A DNA stretch of 64,000 nt from Perognathus longimembris pacificus (Eukaryota > Chordata > Mammalia > Rodentia > Heteromyidae). Positions within the stretch are counted from its first letter, which is position 1. Each line of letters opens with the position of its first letter. The notes below the pieces were generated by a model. The model was not told where the DNA came from, ran no database searches, and saw only the letters and a program-made list of their open reading frames with translations. A program made the translations under genes and the position numbers. The DNA is taken from contig NC_063163.1 in NCBI RefSeq assembly GCF_023159225.1, positions 104,253,885 through 104,317,884 on the forward strand, written 5' to 3'. This document shows, one piece after another, positions 9,983 through 21,121 of this stretch.

Positions 9983-10018
9983 ATTTTCCTTATGCTACTT
10001 TCAAGATCTTCTTGTTGA

Positions 10019-10019
10019 G

Positions 10020-10060
<41 letters not shown>
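10019..10060. repeat. (CT)n microsatellite
   Basis: About 20 CT units with one CTTT interruption, just outside the right TSD of the L1. Confidence 0.95.
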
Positions 10061-10930
10061 GATGGTACTAGGGATTGCATAGGTCTTAGTTTGACGGGTA
10101 ATATATATGCAGAGATTATCCCACCCTTTGTGTGATTTTTCTCATTTCTAGGCTCTCCTTGCTGAATTCCTAGTTAATCTGAAGCTAGTCCCATGTGAGG
10201 CTACAAGCTTAGGTTAGCAAAAGGATAGATGTTTCTGCTCATCCGCAATTATCCTTCACATATCTACCATCAAAGCTATGAAGTTTCAATACTCATTCCC
10301 CATCTGACCCAGTCTCATGCAATAATGTTTCTACAGCATCATTAAAGGAGCCAGAAAGCTGTTGAAAGCCTCCCTAGGCACCATCTTCACCATCCTGGCC
10401 TGAAGATAGGATCTTTTCACAAAGAAATTCTTGTCAATTTCTTGTTCACTTTGGTCAGTTCCAAACTCCATAAACTGTCCAGTTTCTAGGATTTTGTTGA
10501 GTTTTAATTTGTTTTTACAGGAAGAAATTGCTCTCTTCCTACTGTTGTACCTAGAAAACCTACTTCTCCTCTTGTTTAATGTTTAACACAGATTCTTTTC
10601 AAAATCCAGCCTGTTATACTCCCTTGTTTTTCTAAGCAAAGTTGCAGCAAAACCAGCTTTTCAGATGCATCAAACCTGTGTATACCTTAACTGGCTTCCC
10701 TCCTTTCTGGCCTTACTCATTTTTCTGAGAAGCTCTTTTAAAGCCCGAGTCCCTGTAAAAAGTCCCTGCAAAAAGCCAAGACACAACTTCTTGGCCCTGA
10801 GTTCATGCCCACTATGGGTGGGAAAAAGTCTTCAATTTGCATATCCTACATGTGTGGCTGAATACTTGATTTAGTGGATAAAAGAAGCAGGTGAGGTAGA
10901 TTTCTTCAACTCACAAATACACTAGGAAAC
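10061..10930. other. No gene seen
   Basis: Mixed AT-rich sequence without SINE, L1 or coding landmarks. Possibly an old LTR-type repeat, unsupported. Confidence 0.4.
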
Positions 10931-10964
10931 AGACTGTAGATGAGTTAGGTTTTCTGTGTTTTTC

Positions 10965-11070
10965 TTGTTGTTGTTGTTTGGTGGTGCTGGAGTTTTAAAC
11001 TGACGCTTGCTAGATAGGAAATCTATCACATGTGCCACACTTTGAATCCCTTTTAGCAGGAATCATTTTC
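10965..11070 (-). mobile_element. Old tRNA-derived (ID-like) SINE fragment
   Basis: 'tttggtggtgctggagtttt...cttgctagataggaaatct' is the reverse of the '...gcctagcaagc...' ID-like monomer also seen near 18.7 and 46.65 kb. Strongly diverged. Confidence 0.5.
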
Positions 11071-11209
11071 AAAATAGAGATTCAATCTATACCCACAGTA
11101 GCTTGGACTGCCATCTTCCAATGTGTGTTTCTCTTTATCTTTGGAATGACAGCCATGGACTATCTCATCCAACCAACCTTTGGTTCAGATGGGTGCTCAT
11201 AACCCTTTT

Positions 11210-11305
11210 GTTGTTGTTTTTCTGAGCTGGTCTTGAATTGTGACCCTAATCTTCCTCCTTTGTAGTTAAGGATTATAGGTTTGAGCCACCCAGCTAGGAT
11301 GAGTT
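11210..11305 (-). mobile_element. 7SL-like SINE head fragment
   Basis: 'gagctggtcttgaattgtga...taaggattataggtttgagcca' is a reversed 7SL/B1-type head without a right monomer. Confidence 0.6.
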
Positions 11306-11654
11306 AGGTTTAAGAAAGAAGAAATTTGCTATACTTAACTTAAAATACAACAATAAAAATATAGACTTCAAACAATATGGATATGGGTAACCAAATAGAC
11401 TAAGCCTTTGAAAAGCTTAGTTTCAAAAGTAATTGAAGTAAAACACTGATTTAAAAGAAATAGTGCATAATTTAGTAGATGCTCCAATGCTGTTCTCCCT
11501 AATATACAGATACTGTCACCATTACATTGTGAAAACTCCCAAACTAATGAAAATCCCACAACCAGGACAAAAATATCAAATCATTTTCATAAAGAACATT
11601 TATACCCTCCCTTATCCCTTTATCTTATTTTAATCCATTACTTTTTGTGTACTT

Positions 11655-11790
11655 GTGTGTATGCCAGTACTTGAGCTTGGAACTCAGGGCCTGGGCATGG
11701 TCCCTAAGCATTTTGTTCAAGACTGGTGCTCTACCATTTGAGCCAAGACTCCACTTCCACTTCTGGCTCTAGTCATGTCTTTTTGGATTC
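11655..11790 (-). mobile_element. SINE right monomer, partial
   Basis: 'aactcagggcctgggcatgg' to 'ttgagcca...acttctgg' is the reversed right monomer. It runs into the pyrimidine tract where the 7SL head would be. Confidence 0.75.
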
Positions 11791-12004
11791 TTTCTTCCTC
11801 TTCCTCCTCCTCTTCTTCTTCCTCCTCCTCCTCTTCCTCCCCTCCCTCCTTCTTTCCTTCCTTCCTTCCCTCCCTTCCTCTGTCCTTCTTTCCTTCCTTC
11901 CTTCCTCCCCTCCCTCCCCCTCCCTTCTTTCCATTTTTCTCCCTTCCTTCCTTCCCTTCCTTCCTTCCTTCCTTCCTTCCTTCCTTCCTTCCTTCCTTCC
12001 TTCC
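11791..12004. repeat. Polypyrimidine tract, (TCC)n/(TTCC)n
   Basis: Pure C/T for over 200 bases, grading from (TTC/TCC)n to perfect (TTCC)n. It continues after the inserted SINE at 12217-12296. Confidence 0.97.
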
Positions 12005-12216
12005 TTTTTTTTTTTTTTTTTTGGCCAGTCCTGGGGCTTGGACTCAGGGCCTGAGCACTGTCCCTAGCTTCTTTTTTGCTCAAGGCTAGCACTCTGCCTC
12101 TTGAGCTACAGCCCCACTTCTGGCCATTTTCTGTATATGTGGTGCTGGGGAATCGAACCCAGGGTCTCATGTATATGAGGCAGGCACTCTTGCCACTAGG
12201 CCATATCCCCAGCCCC
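12005..12216 (-). mobile_element. IDL-Geo SINE inside a (TTCC)n tract
   Basis: T18, then 'ggccagtcctggggcttgga' through to 'cagcccc'. (TTCC)n lies on both sides, so the TSD cannot be resolved. Confidence 0.92.
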
Positions 12217-12296
12217 CTCCTTCCTTCCTTCCTTCCTTCCTTCCTTCCTTCCTTCCTTCCTTCCTTCCTTCCTTCCTTCCTTCCTTCCTTCTTTTT
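12217..12296. repeat. (TTCC)n, right part of the split tract
   Basis: About 20 near-perfect TTCC units continuing the tract broken by the SINE. Confidence 0.97.
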
Positions 12297-12309
12297 CATG
12301 CTTCTCTCT

Positions 12310-12535
12310 TTTTTTTTTTCTGGTTCCAGTATTGTGGCTTGGACTCAGGTCTTGCACACTCTCCTTTAGCTTTTGTGCTCAAGGCTGGTGCTCTACCATT
12401 TGAGCTACAGCTCGACTTCTGGCTTTTTGGTGGAAATAAGAGTCTCATGGACTTTCTTAGCTAGGTTTCTTTCCAACCTCAATCCTTAGATCTCAGTCTC
12501 CTGAATAGCTCAGATTATAGGTGTCAGCCCCTGGT
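12310..12535 (-). mobile_element. 7SL-head/right-monomer SINE
   Basis: Reverse copy: T-run, 'ggcttggactcaggtcttgc', 'ctcaaggctggtgctctacc', then the head 'gatctcagtctcctgaatag'. Confidence 0.85.
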
Positions 12536-13234
12536 TCCCATCTGGAATATACTTATGTATTAGTGTATCTTAAGACAGAGACTCCAGCTTAATTGAGAAA
12601 TTCATTTATGTTTAATATACACCTTACACATAGCCTGAAAGCAGTTACATACAATATTTATAATAAATTTCATGCATAAAGATGCTGTTCATATACACTG
12701 AAATATCAGTAAGCAATGATGTCATTCTCTCAGTCCTCCAGATGGACAATCATGCTGGCTAATTTTACAAGCTTTTAGAGAAGCAGTGAAAAATCCAATT
12801 GCAGGGGCCAAAGATTTTATTCAAGCAAACTATGGACAGCATAGGCATACCTTCACCAGGATGCCTGTGCCGGAAGCAAGCCAAGCAGCGACCAGTCTCC
12901 AGTGAGATGGCTGTATTGTGATGCTGCCCTGCTTTGATATTATGGTGACTATGCCATGTATTGTTTTAGGTGAGAGTAAATATCAGAAGCTGTTGGGGAC
13001 CAGGACACAAGCCTTGCAGATATAGGGGGGCATTCTAGAGCATAGTTTTGAATGTCTCAGTAAACTATGCTGTTTGCCTTACAGTTCTGTTTGTGTTTTT
13101 AGAAGTTGGCAATAATTTCTTGTACATAAATTTAGCTGCCTGGTATATACTTGCCAGGTCATGTATAGGTACTTTTCATTTCTCACAATGTAATCATTGG
13201 CTCCTTTGAAGGCTTTCCCTACCATATTGTCTGT
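12536..13234. other. No gene seen
   Basis: Unique, AT-leaning sequence. The minus strand holds an AATAAA near 12820 inside moderately GC-rich text, possibly an old LTR or retrocopy, but nothing is recognised. Confidence 0.4.
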
Positions 13235-13400
13235 AAATTTTTTTTGAATTAAATTTTATTGACAAAGTGATGTACAGCATGTAAATACTTTTCCTGTGAT
13301 GTTAAAAATGTGATTTCCAATGTTAGAATTCCCCTCCCAATTGTAGTATCACATTGTAGTGTATGTCTGTCCTGTTGTCTCCTCTCCGACCACCCCCCCT
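13235..13400 (-). mobile_element. Old L1 3' tail
   Basis: 'aattaaattttattgacaaagtgatgtacag' (in pieces) is the same terminal sequence as at 5055 and 40.58 kb, followed by the C-rich reverse of the L1 purine tract. A short ID-like piece follows at about 13410-13485. Confidence 0.55.
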
Positions 13401-13485
13401 TCCCGCTCAGCACCAGTTTTTGAAATTAAGGACTCAGGCTTGGTAGGTGGAAGCTCCACCTCCTGGGCCACCATACCTGTCTACT

Positions 13486-15070
13486 CTTGAAAGTACATTT
13501 CATAAATCTTCAAAGAATGACTTCCTTAAACCTCCCCTAGCTGTGATGAAGCATTAGACTAATTCAATTATTACGACACAAATATAGTGTTATGAAAATG
13601 GTGGATTGCTGTTCAGCTGGCAAAAACACCAGCAAACATATTAAAAGGAGTGTTGCCAAAGTTCTGAAAAAGCAAGTGAGAATTAGTCATTAGTGTGGGT
13701 GGATCTTGCACATAAAACCCTAAACGTCAGATAGCCAGTAATTCTCATGCCATAGTTGGACTGGATAATGTCACCTGTTCTCTTGCCCTTTGACTTCCTT
13801 TATTGAAGAAGAGCAGGATATTATCTTCCACAGGCACACCATACACTAAATCATGAAATTGTGTTCAACTGGAACTAACCCCCAAAATCCAAATTGAGCA
13901 GATACGGCCCTATGTGGCTATGTGCCAAGATATCCTGGAAAATCTATCAACTTCACTATAGTCCCGGGGAAGGCAGAGATGGTGCAAACTTCACTCAAAT
14001 GTTACCTTAGGATGGAGCCATTCTATTTCCTAGATTTTTGTAAAGGAAACATGCTCCCTGAATTTTTCTTCAGGGAGCAAAATAGTCACCTAATAGAGAG
14101 GATGTAAACTATGAAGTATCAGATCTAGAATCAATCCTGGTTTGGGTTGGTTCCTAAAATGCTCTGAATCTCAGCATTTCTCCTTCTCAAGTAGGTACAT
14201 GAATACTCACCCTTAGGGGTTCTCATGAAGATTAACTGAAAGGAGCTAATAAGTGACTAGAATAAGTATTTTATAAATGGAACTTCCCTCTCTAATGTAG
14301 TATTTTTATACCCAACAGGGCGGGGGTGGGGGGAGGAGACTTTGGGTTTTTCTCTCCAGAAGGATATATCTGTTGACCTTAAACTGTTGTCCTTTGTTTT
14401 TGAGTAGCTGATTCCATGTAAGGGAAAAAGTACTATTTAACATCAGCTGAGTTTAGAGAGGGCTGAGCTGATCTTCTTTACAGGAATGAAGTGTTTGTTT
14501 GGTCCATAGTAAAGTGATTATAGCATATTATTATTATTATTTGCATACCATGGTGTTTATATTCGGCCTAGCTTCTTGATAGAAGTGAGTGTGTTGTTCA
14601 ATCGTGTACTATTTTGCTTTAAAACATACTTTTTAAAAAAATTTCTGGGTCTGCTATTTCCTGTAATTGTTTCTGTCTCAGTTTTCTTTGGAATATTGCC
14701 AACCTTGCTTGACTTTACTTTTGTTACCTTGCAAATAGCAAGGTTAACACCTCTTCTTGTTCTATGAGCCACTGAGGGAATGAAGATAGAGGGGTGAACG
14801 TCTTCTCTTGGTCACAGAGTATGTGACTGCGGATACAGTTGTGAACTGCAGCTATGGCTTGGACCTGCTCTCTAATAGGCGGAGCTGCCTGACTAGGTCT
14901 GGCGTGCATAGCTCTCTTTAAAATTTGGCAACTGCTAGCATCATTGCTATTTCCTGTATAGGTGAGTCCCAGGAACAGCACAGCCAGAAAGAACAGGATT
15001 GGAATAAGAGTCTGAACCTTGTTTGGTGCAACCTCAAGGTGACATGGAGCAAAAATCACCTGGAACAAAA
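13486..15070. other. No gene recognised; small hairpin within
   Basis: Mostly unique. 14052-14079 is a perfect 11-bp inverted repeat (tgctccctgaa/ttcagggagca) with a 6-base loop. A minus-strand open frame at about 14724-15068 has a hydrophobic stretch but no ATG start (see rejected items). Confidence 0.4.
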
Positions 15071-15164
15071 AACTCAGTTACATTCCACTTCAGTTTTTGT
15101 TCCTAAGCAGATGGCCTCAGTCTTAAGTTTTGTTTTGTGTTTTCTTTCTCTTTCTCTCATTCTC

Positions 15165-15374
15165 TTTTTTTTTTTTTTTTTTTTTTTCCAGTCCGGGGCT
15201 TGGACTCAGGGTAGAGTGCTGTCCCTGGCTTCTTTTTGCTCAAGGCTAGCACTCTACCACTTGAGCCACAGCGCCACTTCCAGCTTTGTCTGTTTATGTG
15301 GTGCTGAAGAATCGAACCCAGGGCTTCATGTATATGAGGTGAGCACTCTACCACTAGGCCATATTCCCAGCCCC
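15165..15374 (-). mobile_element. IDL-Geo SINE
   Basis: T-run, 'agtccggggcttggactcag' to 'cagcccc'. A 13-bp TSD with one mismatch (tcattctcttttt/tcgttctcttttt) lies at 15157-15169 and 15375-15387; the left copy overlaps the T-run. Confidence 0.92.
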
Positions 15375-15500
15375 TCGTTCTCTTTTTCTTGCTTTCTTAC
15401 TGTCCTTTTTCCTTCTTTTCTTTCCTTCCTCTTTCCCTCTTTCCCTCCTTCCTTCCTGCTTTCCTTCCTCATTCTTTCTTTGTCTTTCTCTGTCACTTCA
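15375..15500. repeat. Pyrimidine-rich tract
   Basis: Irregular (TTCC)/(CTTT) sequence beside the SINE. Confidence 0.85.
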
Positions 15501-15811
15501 TCTTGTGAGTCAATTAGCTATCAGATTCTACTGAATGCTGTGGAATTAATAACATGAATATAAATGATTCCTAACCCAGTGGAATTTTTCCCAGTGTAAT
15601 TGGGAAAGATTGGATGGTATGTGATTCATAAGTAGCAATAGTACACAGAAAAAGAAGTAACTCTCACAAGAGAACTTGAAAAGGCCTCATAAAAGGAGTG
15701 GCATTTGATCAGGGCCTCTTTTCTTTGCATCTTCCAAAATGTTCTGAAAATTTGGAACTTTTACTGGAATACTAAATTAGAAAACATTAGGCTCTGAGTC
15801 AAAAGATCTGC

Positions 15812-16004
15812 TCCTGTTTGGCTTTTTTGCTCAAGGCTGGTGCTCTACCAGTTGCCCTACCTCCGCTTCTGGCTTTTTTCCTGGTTAATTAGAGATAAAA
15901 AATATTTTAAGGACTTTTCTTTCTGGACTGTGTTTGAACCATGATCTGAGCTCTCCACCTCCTAAGTAGCTAGGGAAAAAGGCATGGGCCACCAGCCCCC
16001 AGCT
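15812..16004 (-). mobile_element. 7SL-head/right-monomer SINE, 5' part missing
   Basis: 'ttgctcaaggctggtgctct' then 'gttaattagagataaaaaat' and the head ending 'gggccaccagccccc'. Confidence 0.8.
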
Positions 16005-16026
16005 TAGGATTGTAATGTTTTATGCT

Positions 16027-16238
16027 TTTTTTTTTTTTTTTTTTTGGCCAGTCCTGGGCCTTGGACTCAGGGCCTGAGCACTGTCCCTGGCTTCTTCCCA
16101 CTCAAGGCTAGCACTCTGCCACTTGAGCCACAGCGCTGCTTCTGGCCGTTTTCTGTATATGTGGTGCTGGGGAATCGAACCTAGGGCCTCGTGTATCCGA
16201 GGCAGGCACTCTTGCCACTAGGCTATATCACCAGCCCC
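16027..16238 (-). mobile_element. IDL-Geo SINE (young type)
   Basis: Near-identical to the copies at 35.2, 48.9 and 58.3 kb, with 'gcctcgtgtatccgaggc'. TSD tatgctttt at 16021-16029 (running into the T-run) and 16239-16247. Confidence 0.93.
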
Positions 16239-16249
16239 TATGCTTTTGT

Positions 16250-16448
16250 TTTTATTCGTTGGTTGTAGGGCTTGAACTCAGGGGCCTGGGCACTGTCTCT
16301 GAGCTTTTCACTCAAGGCTAGCACTCTGTCACTTTGAGCCACAGCACCACTTCTGGTTATCTGGTGGTTAATTAGAGATGAGAATCTCATAGACTTTCCT
16401 ACCTGGGCTGGCATGGAACCGAGATCCTCAGATCTCGGCGGAGGCACC
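16250..16448 (-). mobile_element. 7SL-head/right-monomer SINE
   Basis: 'gggcttgaactcaggggcct' to 'gatcctcagatctcggcg'. It is the host into whose edge the young IDL-Geo copy inserted. Confidence 0.85.
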
Positions 16449-17548
16449 TGAATAATGTTTGTTTTTGAAATGGATAGGTTGCAAGATGAAATATCCATGG
16501 TAGTTCATAATTATAAAATCCCTGATGTCTGTGCTTCTCACCAACACACCAACAGAAATGACATGCAGAAATTAGAGCAAATTTGGCCATGGTGAGGAAG
16601 AATAAAGGCAGAGAGCTTAGCTCTCCTTTATGGTACTTTGATCCATATCGTGGAACTCTCATGGGTGAGCTATAGGAGCCAGGACTTTCTCACTTCAACT
16701 GCAGAGTTTGAGGAGCTCTTTGATCATCTAGAAATACTAAGTGGCATACACAGTGAACAGGGGAGCTCTTCTTCCTCAAACGTGGTACCTCATCCTGCAC
16801 ATTAGTTTCCTCTAAAGATTTTGGGGGAAATGACTTTCAAGTTGATACAGATATAGATGTGTTTGGAGAAGCATACCTTTGTTAGCATTAGGAGCAACTT
16901 TGATTTATGCCAGGCTGTGCTCAGTCAAGCTGTAGTCAGACTTGGAACCCTGCAAGGTTCTACTATGAATGGTAAAGATAGAGAAACACCACTCATATTC
17001 AATATAGCTCAGATATTGTGCTAGAGCCTTTCTATAAAAAATAAACCTCTTCACAGAAGCCAGAAACACCCAGAAGAGAGACTTTCATCTTGAGTCTGAG
17101 TTACTCTGAGAAACCAACTGCACAGTTGGCAAGGCAGGTATTCAGAACCTAAGACACACTGTGCATTCTAGGAAATATATCAGAAGGTAGATAAAGGTAG
17201 GGAGCGGGAGAAGAAAACCAACATTACAACAGATCAAAGAGAAGGTTTGGATCAAAGAGAGCAGAAGAAAATGAAGGGTACCACCTTCAGGGCCTGGAAG
17301 CCAAGGACAGAAAGGAATCCCAGCAGAAAGAAGGTTAGTAATGGGAGGTTTTCTGTAAGAACCTGAGAAATAACCAAACATTGAATAAGGCAATATTAGA
17401 GTTTTCACCCCTGACAACTACTCAGTCTATTTTGTGACACGCCATCTAAAAAGTAGCATTGTCCATAGGAAGGTGGCATAAGAGATAAGAGATAAGAGAC
17501 AGTAGCAAGGACAAGTAGAAACACTATTTAAAAATGAATAAATGTGAA
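16449..17548. other. No gene seen
   Basis: About 1.1 kb of unique sequence. No frame over 92 codons and no repeat landmark. Only a short hairpin (ccaactgcacagttgg, near 17112) stands out. Confidence 0.45.
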
Positions 17549-17742
17549 GATGAGAACTGGTGGTTCATGTAATTACAGCTGAGATCTGAGGATCACAATT
17601 CGAAGCCAGCCTGGGCTGTAAAGTGTACAAGACTCCATCTCCAAAGAACCAGCAAAATGCCAAGTTAGGGGCATGTCTCAAGTGATAAGAGTGCCACCTG
17701 AAAAAGTAAGCTAAGCAAGCTCAAGTTCTGGAGTTCAGGTAT
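17549..17742 (+). mobile_element. 7SL-head/right-monomer SINE with tetranucleotide tail
   Basis: 'gagatctgaggatcacaatt' head; right monomer much decayed. The tail has become (GATA/GACA)n at about 17747-17785. Confidence 0.75.
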
Positions 17743-17789
17743 TATTAAGATAGATAAGATGATAGATAGATAGACAGACAATACCTAGA

Positions 17790-18695
17790 TAATTTAGCTA
17801 GATATTTCTAAAAATAAAACAATACCTATAAAGTATCTTGTACAGTGACAAAAAAAACCCCAACCAACTAGCAGTATCAAGAATGATCAGAAGATGAGGA
17901 ATAAAGGAGGAAATTTTGCATTTCCAGATGTCACCATACACAGATGAAGATTAGTGAAGCCCCTTTAAATGTAGGAACTCTTCATCTAGGGTCCTTGACT
18001 TTGATCGGAAAATAAGAATTTCTAGATAAATCACAATGGTAAGAAATTTTGGCAGAGCTCTATTGAGTAAGTAAACAAGCAGGCAAGAAGACAGACAAAA
18101 AGCAGACAAACAGACAAGCAGAAGGGCAGGGGCACACTCTATTAGAGTGTGGTTGCTCTCACAGGAAGATAGAAACACACACAGTTCTTTGGTTGTTGGA
18201 GTATTTATATGGGAAGGCAAGGGGTCTGGCTTCAAAGTTATGCAAACATAGGTGTTCTGTCTTTGTTCTAATCACAGTTGGTGTTACTTTCTGAGTTTCT
18301 TAGTAAGAATGGATCCTGCTCTAGGACAGATCCTAGTCCTTGAGATAAGGAGGAGCCTGTTATCTGCATTTGGGGCAAGAGGTGGCTTAAATTTGGAGAA
18401 GCAATTTTCTCAGGAAGGAATGCATCCTGTTGTCTCTCTTTGATGCAAAGATGGCACTTCTATGTTTCTAAACACCATATTTCTGAGTTGCCTTCACCAG
18501 GCCTCACTTTTCTTAAGTTATCCTGCTTCATTTCCCCCTAAAGGGCTTTACTCCCTTAATCCTAAGGGAAGTAAGTGGACAAGCTTGAGTTTTTGAGTTC
18601 CTGATAGCCATTTGCCTTAGGATACCTTGCCTCACAGAAATGAAAGCAAAGTCCAAGTGATATGGAATTAAAATGACACACTCAATAATACACTA
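17790..18695. other. No gene seen
   Basis: Unique sequence with a purine-rich (CAGACAAA)-like patch near 18070-18120 and pieces that could be an old LTR. No supported call. Confidence 0.4.
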
Positions 18696-18696
18696 A

Positions 18697-18778
18697 GGGT
18701 CTAGAGTATGAGTCAAGTAATAGAGCACCTGCCTAGCAAACACAAGGCCAGAGTTCAAATCACAATACTGAAAAAAAT
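18697..18778 (+). mobile_element. ID-like tRNA-derived SINE monomer
   Basis: 'gtcaagtaatagagcacctg', 'cctagcaaacacaaggcc' and B box 'gagttcaaatc', followed by an A-rich tail. This is the simple monomeric class. Confidence 0.75.
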
Positions 18779-19070
18779 AATCCACAAAAGCAAAAACCAA
18801 GCAAACAAACCAGTACACTGAGAAAGTAGAAGAAAATAGAATAATTCTTTCAAAATTCAAGGAGGGAATTATTTCCAATCGATATTCCAAATTATTAAGC
18901 CAGCGTAAAAGTGCATCCTACATTACAAGTTCTCAAACAGCAGCTGAGTCTTGTATAATTTGGGAAGCCAACTTTTCAAAAAAGGCATGAAATTACTAGC
19001 AAAAAATGAGCTATGAAACTGAGTATGAAAGTGTTCCTGGAAAAAAAAAAGTGAGTATGACAAACAGTAC
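18779..19070. other. No gene seen
   Basis: A-rich unique sequence between the ID-like SINE and the inverted L1. Confidence 0.4.
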
Positions 19071-19220
19071 AATTTCTTGGAGTTCATTTTGATAAGCATC
19101 ATTTTATATGATCATATGCACATAGCTATTGAGTCCTTGTGATCCTCTCCTAAAAATATCCTCCTTTGTTCTTACCAAGTGAATGTTTAGATTGCATGTT
19201 AGTTAATCATGTTCAAGCAT
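19071..19220 (-). mobile_element. L1 3'UTR piece, inverted 5' part of a rearranged L1
   Basis: 'cttggagttcattttgataa...catcattttatatgatcata' matches the reverse 3'UTR at about 8125-8200. It abuts the forward L1 tail at 19235-19695, as expected for a 5'-inverted L1. Confidence 0.65.
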
Positions 19221-19234
19221 AATAAACCGTTAGG

Positions 19235-19695
19235 TTTATTGTACTGTTTGCAGTTCTTTCTCTCTCTCTCTCTCCTTTCTTCCCTTCTTTCCTTCCTTCC
19301 TTCCTTCCTTCCTTCCTTCCTTCCTTCCTTCCTTCCTTCCTTCCTTCCTTCCTTCCTTTCTCTTGCTTCCTTTGGTTTATTCCCTTTTGTCGCTGTTTTT
19401 GATTTCTGTGTCCTCTGTCTTGTATATAAGTTTATCTGATTTGGAGAGTAGAAGGGGAAGCACAGAAACATTGGGACAAAAGATGAACCAATTCAGAAGT
19501 ACTCATTAGACACCATGTTGGAAATGAACTTTACAACTTGTAGGAGGTCGGGGGTGGGGGGGGTGGGAGGGGAAAAACTGGGAGAGAACAAGGGAAGAGG
19601 TGACACTATTCAAAAAGAAATGTGATTACCTGACTTATATAACTGAATACCTCTGCACATCCCCTTTACAATAAAATTTAAAATTGTTTTTAAAG
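19235..19695 (+). mobile_element. L1 3' end with internal (CT)n/(TTCC)n expansion
   Basis: From about 19440: 'cattagacaccatgttggaa', a G-rich tract, 'aaaactgggagagaac', then 'ttacaataaaattt'. The (CT)n and (TTCC)n tract at 19258-19362 lies where the related L1 at 950-990 has a T-rich segment. Confidence 0.75.
19258..19362. repeat. (CT)n + (TTCC)n
   Basis: Perfect CT units, then about 19 TTCC units. Confidence 0.97.
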
Positions 19696-19815
19696 TAAGT
19701 ATGTATTTAGGATGAGCAAAGAAGTAATGATTCATTGGGACCCTAAAGGTTCAAGGCTCTTTGTCTTAAGATCATGAGACCTTAAAATGTTCTCAAGATA
19801 GGAAAATCTGTCCTT

Positions 19816-20042
19816 CTGGGCACTGGTGGCTCACACCTATAATTCTAACTACTCAGGAGGCTGAGATCACCTCTGTTCAAAAGCCAGCTCATGCCAGAAA
19901 GTCTGTGAGACCCCTATTTCCAATTAATCACCAGAAAACAGGAAGTGGCGGCACTGTGGCTCAAAGTGGTAGAGTGCTAGTCTTGAGGGAAAAAGCTCAG
20001 AGACAGCACCCAGTCCCCGAGTTCAAGGCACACAACTGAAAG
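19816..20042 (+). mobile_element. 7SL-head/right-monomer SINE
   Basis: 'cactggtggctcacacctat' head and 'ctgtggctcaaagtggtaga' right monomer. A purine-rich tail (GAGA/GGGA) extends to about 20070. Confidence 0.88.
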
Positions 20043-20070
20043 AGAGAGGTGGGGGGAAGGGAGGGAGGGA

Positions 20071-20780
20071 GGATCTACCCCATATGCTTCTTTATGGTGA
20101 GCTGGCTTTTCTCCTCACTAGGCAACAAGAAACAATTCTTGGTACTCAAGAAGGCGCCATGAGCTTCCTTGGCTGTGAGATAAGTCTGCTTCTGTCTCCA
20201 TGAGCTCTTTTTGTGGAAGCTATGCTTCAGCTCAACCCAACCCAACAGAAAGAGAATTCCCGGGATCGCAATATGGGATGGGCTGGTCCCTGTGTTACTA
20301 GAGGCCCAAGAATAATCAATTCCCGAGAATCGAGATCTAAGCACACCACTCTCCCCAACATAAAATTGATGGAAGACTTCAAGGTTTATTGAGAGGAATT
20401 ATATTTATTCTGTCCAAGCTTGAGAAAGAGTTGGTGTTTACTCAAAACAGTAAGCAACTGAAGAAAATGCAGCAATGACTAACACCAGGAAATACAATCT
20501 AGACTGGTGCACAAAGGAAGGGTAAAGGTCAGGCAGGGTATTTCACCTGCCTGGATTGGCAACTGTATTTGCATAGCTGTTACGATGGATGTAAACATCA
20601 TGATATATCAAAGGTAAGCATATCCTCTTTGGGGAGCTTATGAGAAAGAAGTGAAAATGAGATGAAATGATAAGGGTATAAAAGAGCTAAGCCCTCTACC
20701 AAGCAAGGGTTAATATCAGGCAGAGACAAAAATAATGCAGGGAGAGACAAAACAACTCAATACAAATGCAGTAAAAACCT
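20071..20780. other. No gene seen
   Basis: Unique sequence, including 'tttattgagaggaattatat' near 20387 which may be the reversed poly(A) end of an old element. No family identified. Confidence 0.4.
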
Positions 20781-20781
20781 G

Positions 20782-20975
20782 CAACTGCCAGTTGCTGGTG
20801 GACTCATGCCTATAATCCTAGCTACTCAGGATACTGAGAGCTGAGGATCTTGGTTTGAAGCCAGCCTAGGCAGACAAATTTGAAGGGTTCTTATTTCTAG
20901 TTTATAAGCAAAAAGTTGGAAGTATAGAGTGACAATGTTGAGTGGCAAAAGCTACCAGTACTGCACCAAAACAAA
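20782..20975 (+). mobile_element. 7SL-head/right-monomer SINE, decayed
   Basis: 'cctataatcctagctactca' head is clear. The right monomer is heavily mutated. A-rich tail to about 21010. Confidence 0.75.
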
Positions 20976-21121
20976 AACAAATAAAAATGAAAATACAAAT
21001 AACAACAAAATCCTAGAACTAATAAATTTCAAAGCTATGCAGTCAACGGTGACATGCAGCCAAATTACCTTGTCTGCTAGTGCCTAGTTCAGGTTCATAG
21101 ACATTTTTCTAGACTTAAATA

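Noticed and set aside
11726..12369. Frames of 97-176 codons rich in KEGR, LPSF or S
   Set aside because: Translation of (TTCC)n and the SINE inserted in it.
14052..14079. Hairpin as a terminator
   Set aside because: Factor-independent terminators are not a feature of this type of genome; no transcript is associated. Noted only as an inverted repeat.
14724..15068. 114-codon minus-strand frame with a hydrophobic segment (PILFFLAVLFLGL)
   Set aside because: Its first codon is TTG, it has no family resemblance, and although 'ttttttgttccag' just upstream resembles an acceptor, no donor or second exon supports a gene.
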